Of a stretch of 24,340 nt of DNA, positions 24,201 through 24,340 are shown piece after piece. Where the stretch lies: positions 1 to 24,340 of the forward strand of contig JAEWFK010000100.1 of NCBI GenBank assembly GCA_023388835.1, written 5' to 3'. How positions within the stretch are numbered: the stretch's first letter is position 1; the number at the start of each line of letters is the position of its first letter. The notes under the pieces are model-generated. The model saw only the letters and a program-made list of their open reading frames with translations. It ran no database searches and had not been told where the DNA came from. The position numbers and the translations under genes were made by a program. This DNA is from Pseudomonadota bacterium (lineage in GTDB: Bacteria; Pseudomonadota; Gammaproteobacteria; Burkholderiales; Burkholderiaceae_B).

Positions 24201-24337
24201 TGTATCGTGGGGTAGTCCACCTGAGGCAGCGCCGATACCGGCAGCAGCCGGTAAGCCAGAATGCCCGAGAGCAGCAGCGCGATCATCGCCAGCGTGGTGG
24301 CGACGGGGCGCAGGATGAAGATGCGCGACAGATTCAC
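21230..24337 (-). CDS. mdtB: RND multidrug efflux transporter, MdtB-like
   Basis: This 1035-residue HAE1-family inner-membrane subunit is the partner of MdtC. It begins MNLSRIFILRPVATTLAMIA, the usual MdtB opening. The proton-relay Asp401-Asp402 is in ATGFVVDDAIVMIENIARH, and IGIVKKNAIMMIDFAL is in the C-terminal half. The loop between TM6 and TM7 has normal length, unlike MdtC. The start shown is GTG at 24337, only three bases from the window edge; it fits homologues, but an upstream start cannot be excluded. The stop overlaps the mdtC ATG. A periplasmic membrane-fusion protein (MdtA) is expected just beyond the right edge. Confidence 0.9.
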   Translation of the reverse strand: MNLSRIFILRPVATTLAMIALLLSGILAYRLLPVSALPQVDYPTIQVSTLYPGASPDVMTALVTSPLERQFGQMAGLTQMTSSSSGGSSVITLQFDLELELDVAEQEVQAAINAASNLLPNDLPAPPIYNKVNPADTPVITLAVTSPTLPLHQVRDLIDVRVAQKLSQITGVGLVGIAGGQRPAVRIQANAAALAARGLTLADVRAAINEANVNQPKGNLDGPERSTTIDANDQLRSIEDYENLILRHEGGSALRLRDVASAVQDAENVRQAAWVGTTPAILLNIQRQPGANVVQVVDSVKAMLPSLRASLPAGVDLAVAADRTQTIREAIRHVQTEMLLAIGLVVLVTFVFLRSWTATFIPSVVVPLSLVGTFGIMYLSGFSLNTLSLMALTIATGFVVDDAIVMIENIARHIEEGESPLQASLKGAKQIGFTLVSLTLSLIAVLIPLLFMSDVIGRLFREFAVTLAVAILLSLAISLTLTPMMCARLLRPESEMKLGRFQRAAGRGMDDLIAWYDRGLRWVLRRQGLTLLVAVATLVFTGLLYVVVPKGFFPQQDTGLIQAISQGPQDVSFASMAARQNVAAQRILEDPDVVSVTSFTGIDGTNSTLSTGRMQIALAPLGERGSSASDVMRRLDASLADLPDIQVYMQPVQDLTVDDRVSRNQYQMTLSDPDHELLMTWAPRLVEALAALPELESVVSDLLPHGREAIVRIDRDAAARLGVSNAMVDDALYDAFGQRLISTIFTQSAQYRIVLEVAPEYRQDPSALEQIHVKGSAGTPIPLSAFARIEYDSTLLSIERLGQFPATTISFNTAPGVALSDAVEAIRGVQAELQMPLSAELTFQGAARAFQASLSSTLWLILAAVVTMYIVLGILYESYIHPVTILSTLPSAAVGALLALLLTGTHLDMIGVIGIILLIGIVKKNAIMMIDFALDAERERGLDPQSAIHEAALLRFRPILMTTLAALFSAIPLMLATGSGAELRQPLGLVMVGGLICSQVLTLFTTPVIYLFFDRYARRFRRRDAAAGTAGEPAA

Positions 24338-24340
24338 GGG

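Overview
The window is a dense, high-GC chromosomal segment of a Gram-negative bacterium. The gene families suggest Burkholderiales, probably Alcaligenaceae (Achromobacter/Bordetella-like). The clues are an IspB whose C-terminus matches the proteobacterial type, a Nudix protein with a ThiE-like tail, an MdtB/MdtC pump followed by a NodT-type lipoprotein, and a PHB-depolymerase-type esterase. The taxon is inferred from family resemblance, not from a search. There are no phage genes, insertion sequences or CRISPR arrays, and no gene-free stretch longer than 300 bases.

Layout. (1) 1-1059, minus: a PHB-depolymerase-family esterase cut by the left edge. (2) 1180-4017, plus: a two-gene unit of a membrane-tailed SDR oxidoreductase and a GH15 glycoside hydrolase. 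It ends in an 8-bp tandem repeat that runs through the stop codon. (3) 4079-13140, plus: the accessory core of the window. An AT-rich regulatory region holds a good sigma70 promoter and two related 25-bp operator-like elements. It drives an apparent seven-gene operon: acetylpolyamine amidohydrolase (HDAC-like fold), class III omega-aminotransferase, a complete Dpp/Opp-type ABC importer (binding protein, two permeases, fused double ATPase) and an acyl-CoA-dehydrogenase-family flavoprotein with Asp at the usual Glu base position. (4) 13224-14350, minus: ispB, tRNA-Pro(CGG) one nucleotide behind it, and a strong intrinsic terminator. (5) 14434-16378, plus: DUF815 AAA+ ATPase overlapping a Nudix/ThiE-like fusion. 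(6) 16381-24337, minus: an RND multidrug efflux operon read as mdtB, mdtC, outer-membrane lipoprotein, all with overlapping stop/start codons. The membrane-fusion protein (mdtA) would lie beyond the right edge.

Working model for the core operon (inference): the importer brings in an acylated amine or peptide-like compound, the amidohydrolase removes the acyl group, the aminotransferase deaminates the freed omega-amine, and the flavoprotein oxidises a downstream intermediate. The operator pattern suggests control by an IclR-type regulator not encoded here. The combination of an APAH with a peptide-type importer and an ACAD is the best candidate for an undescribed pathway. A second point of interest is a low-complexity insertion in the cytoplasmic loop of MdtC whose DNA is rich in palindromes and looks like an in-frame genomic repeat.
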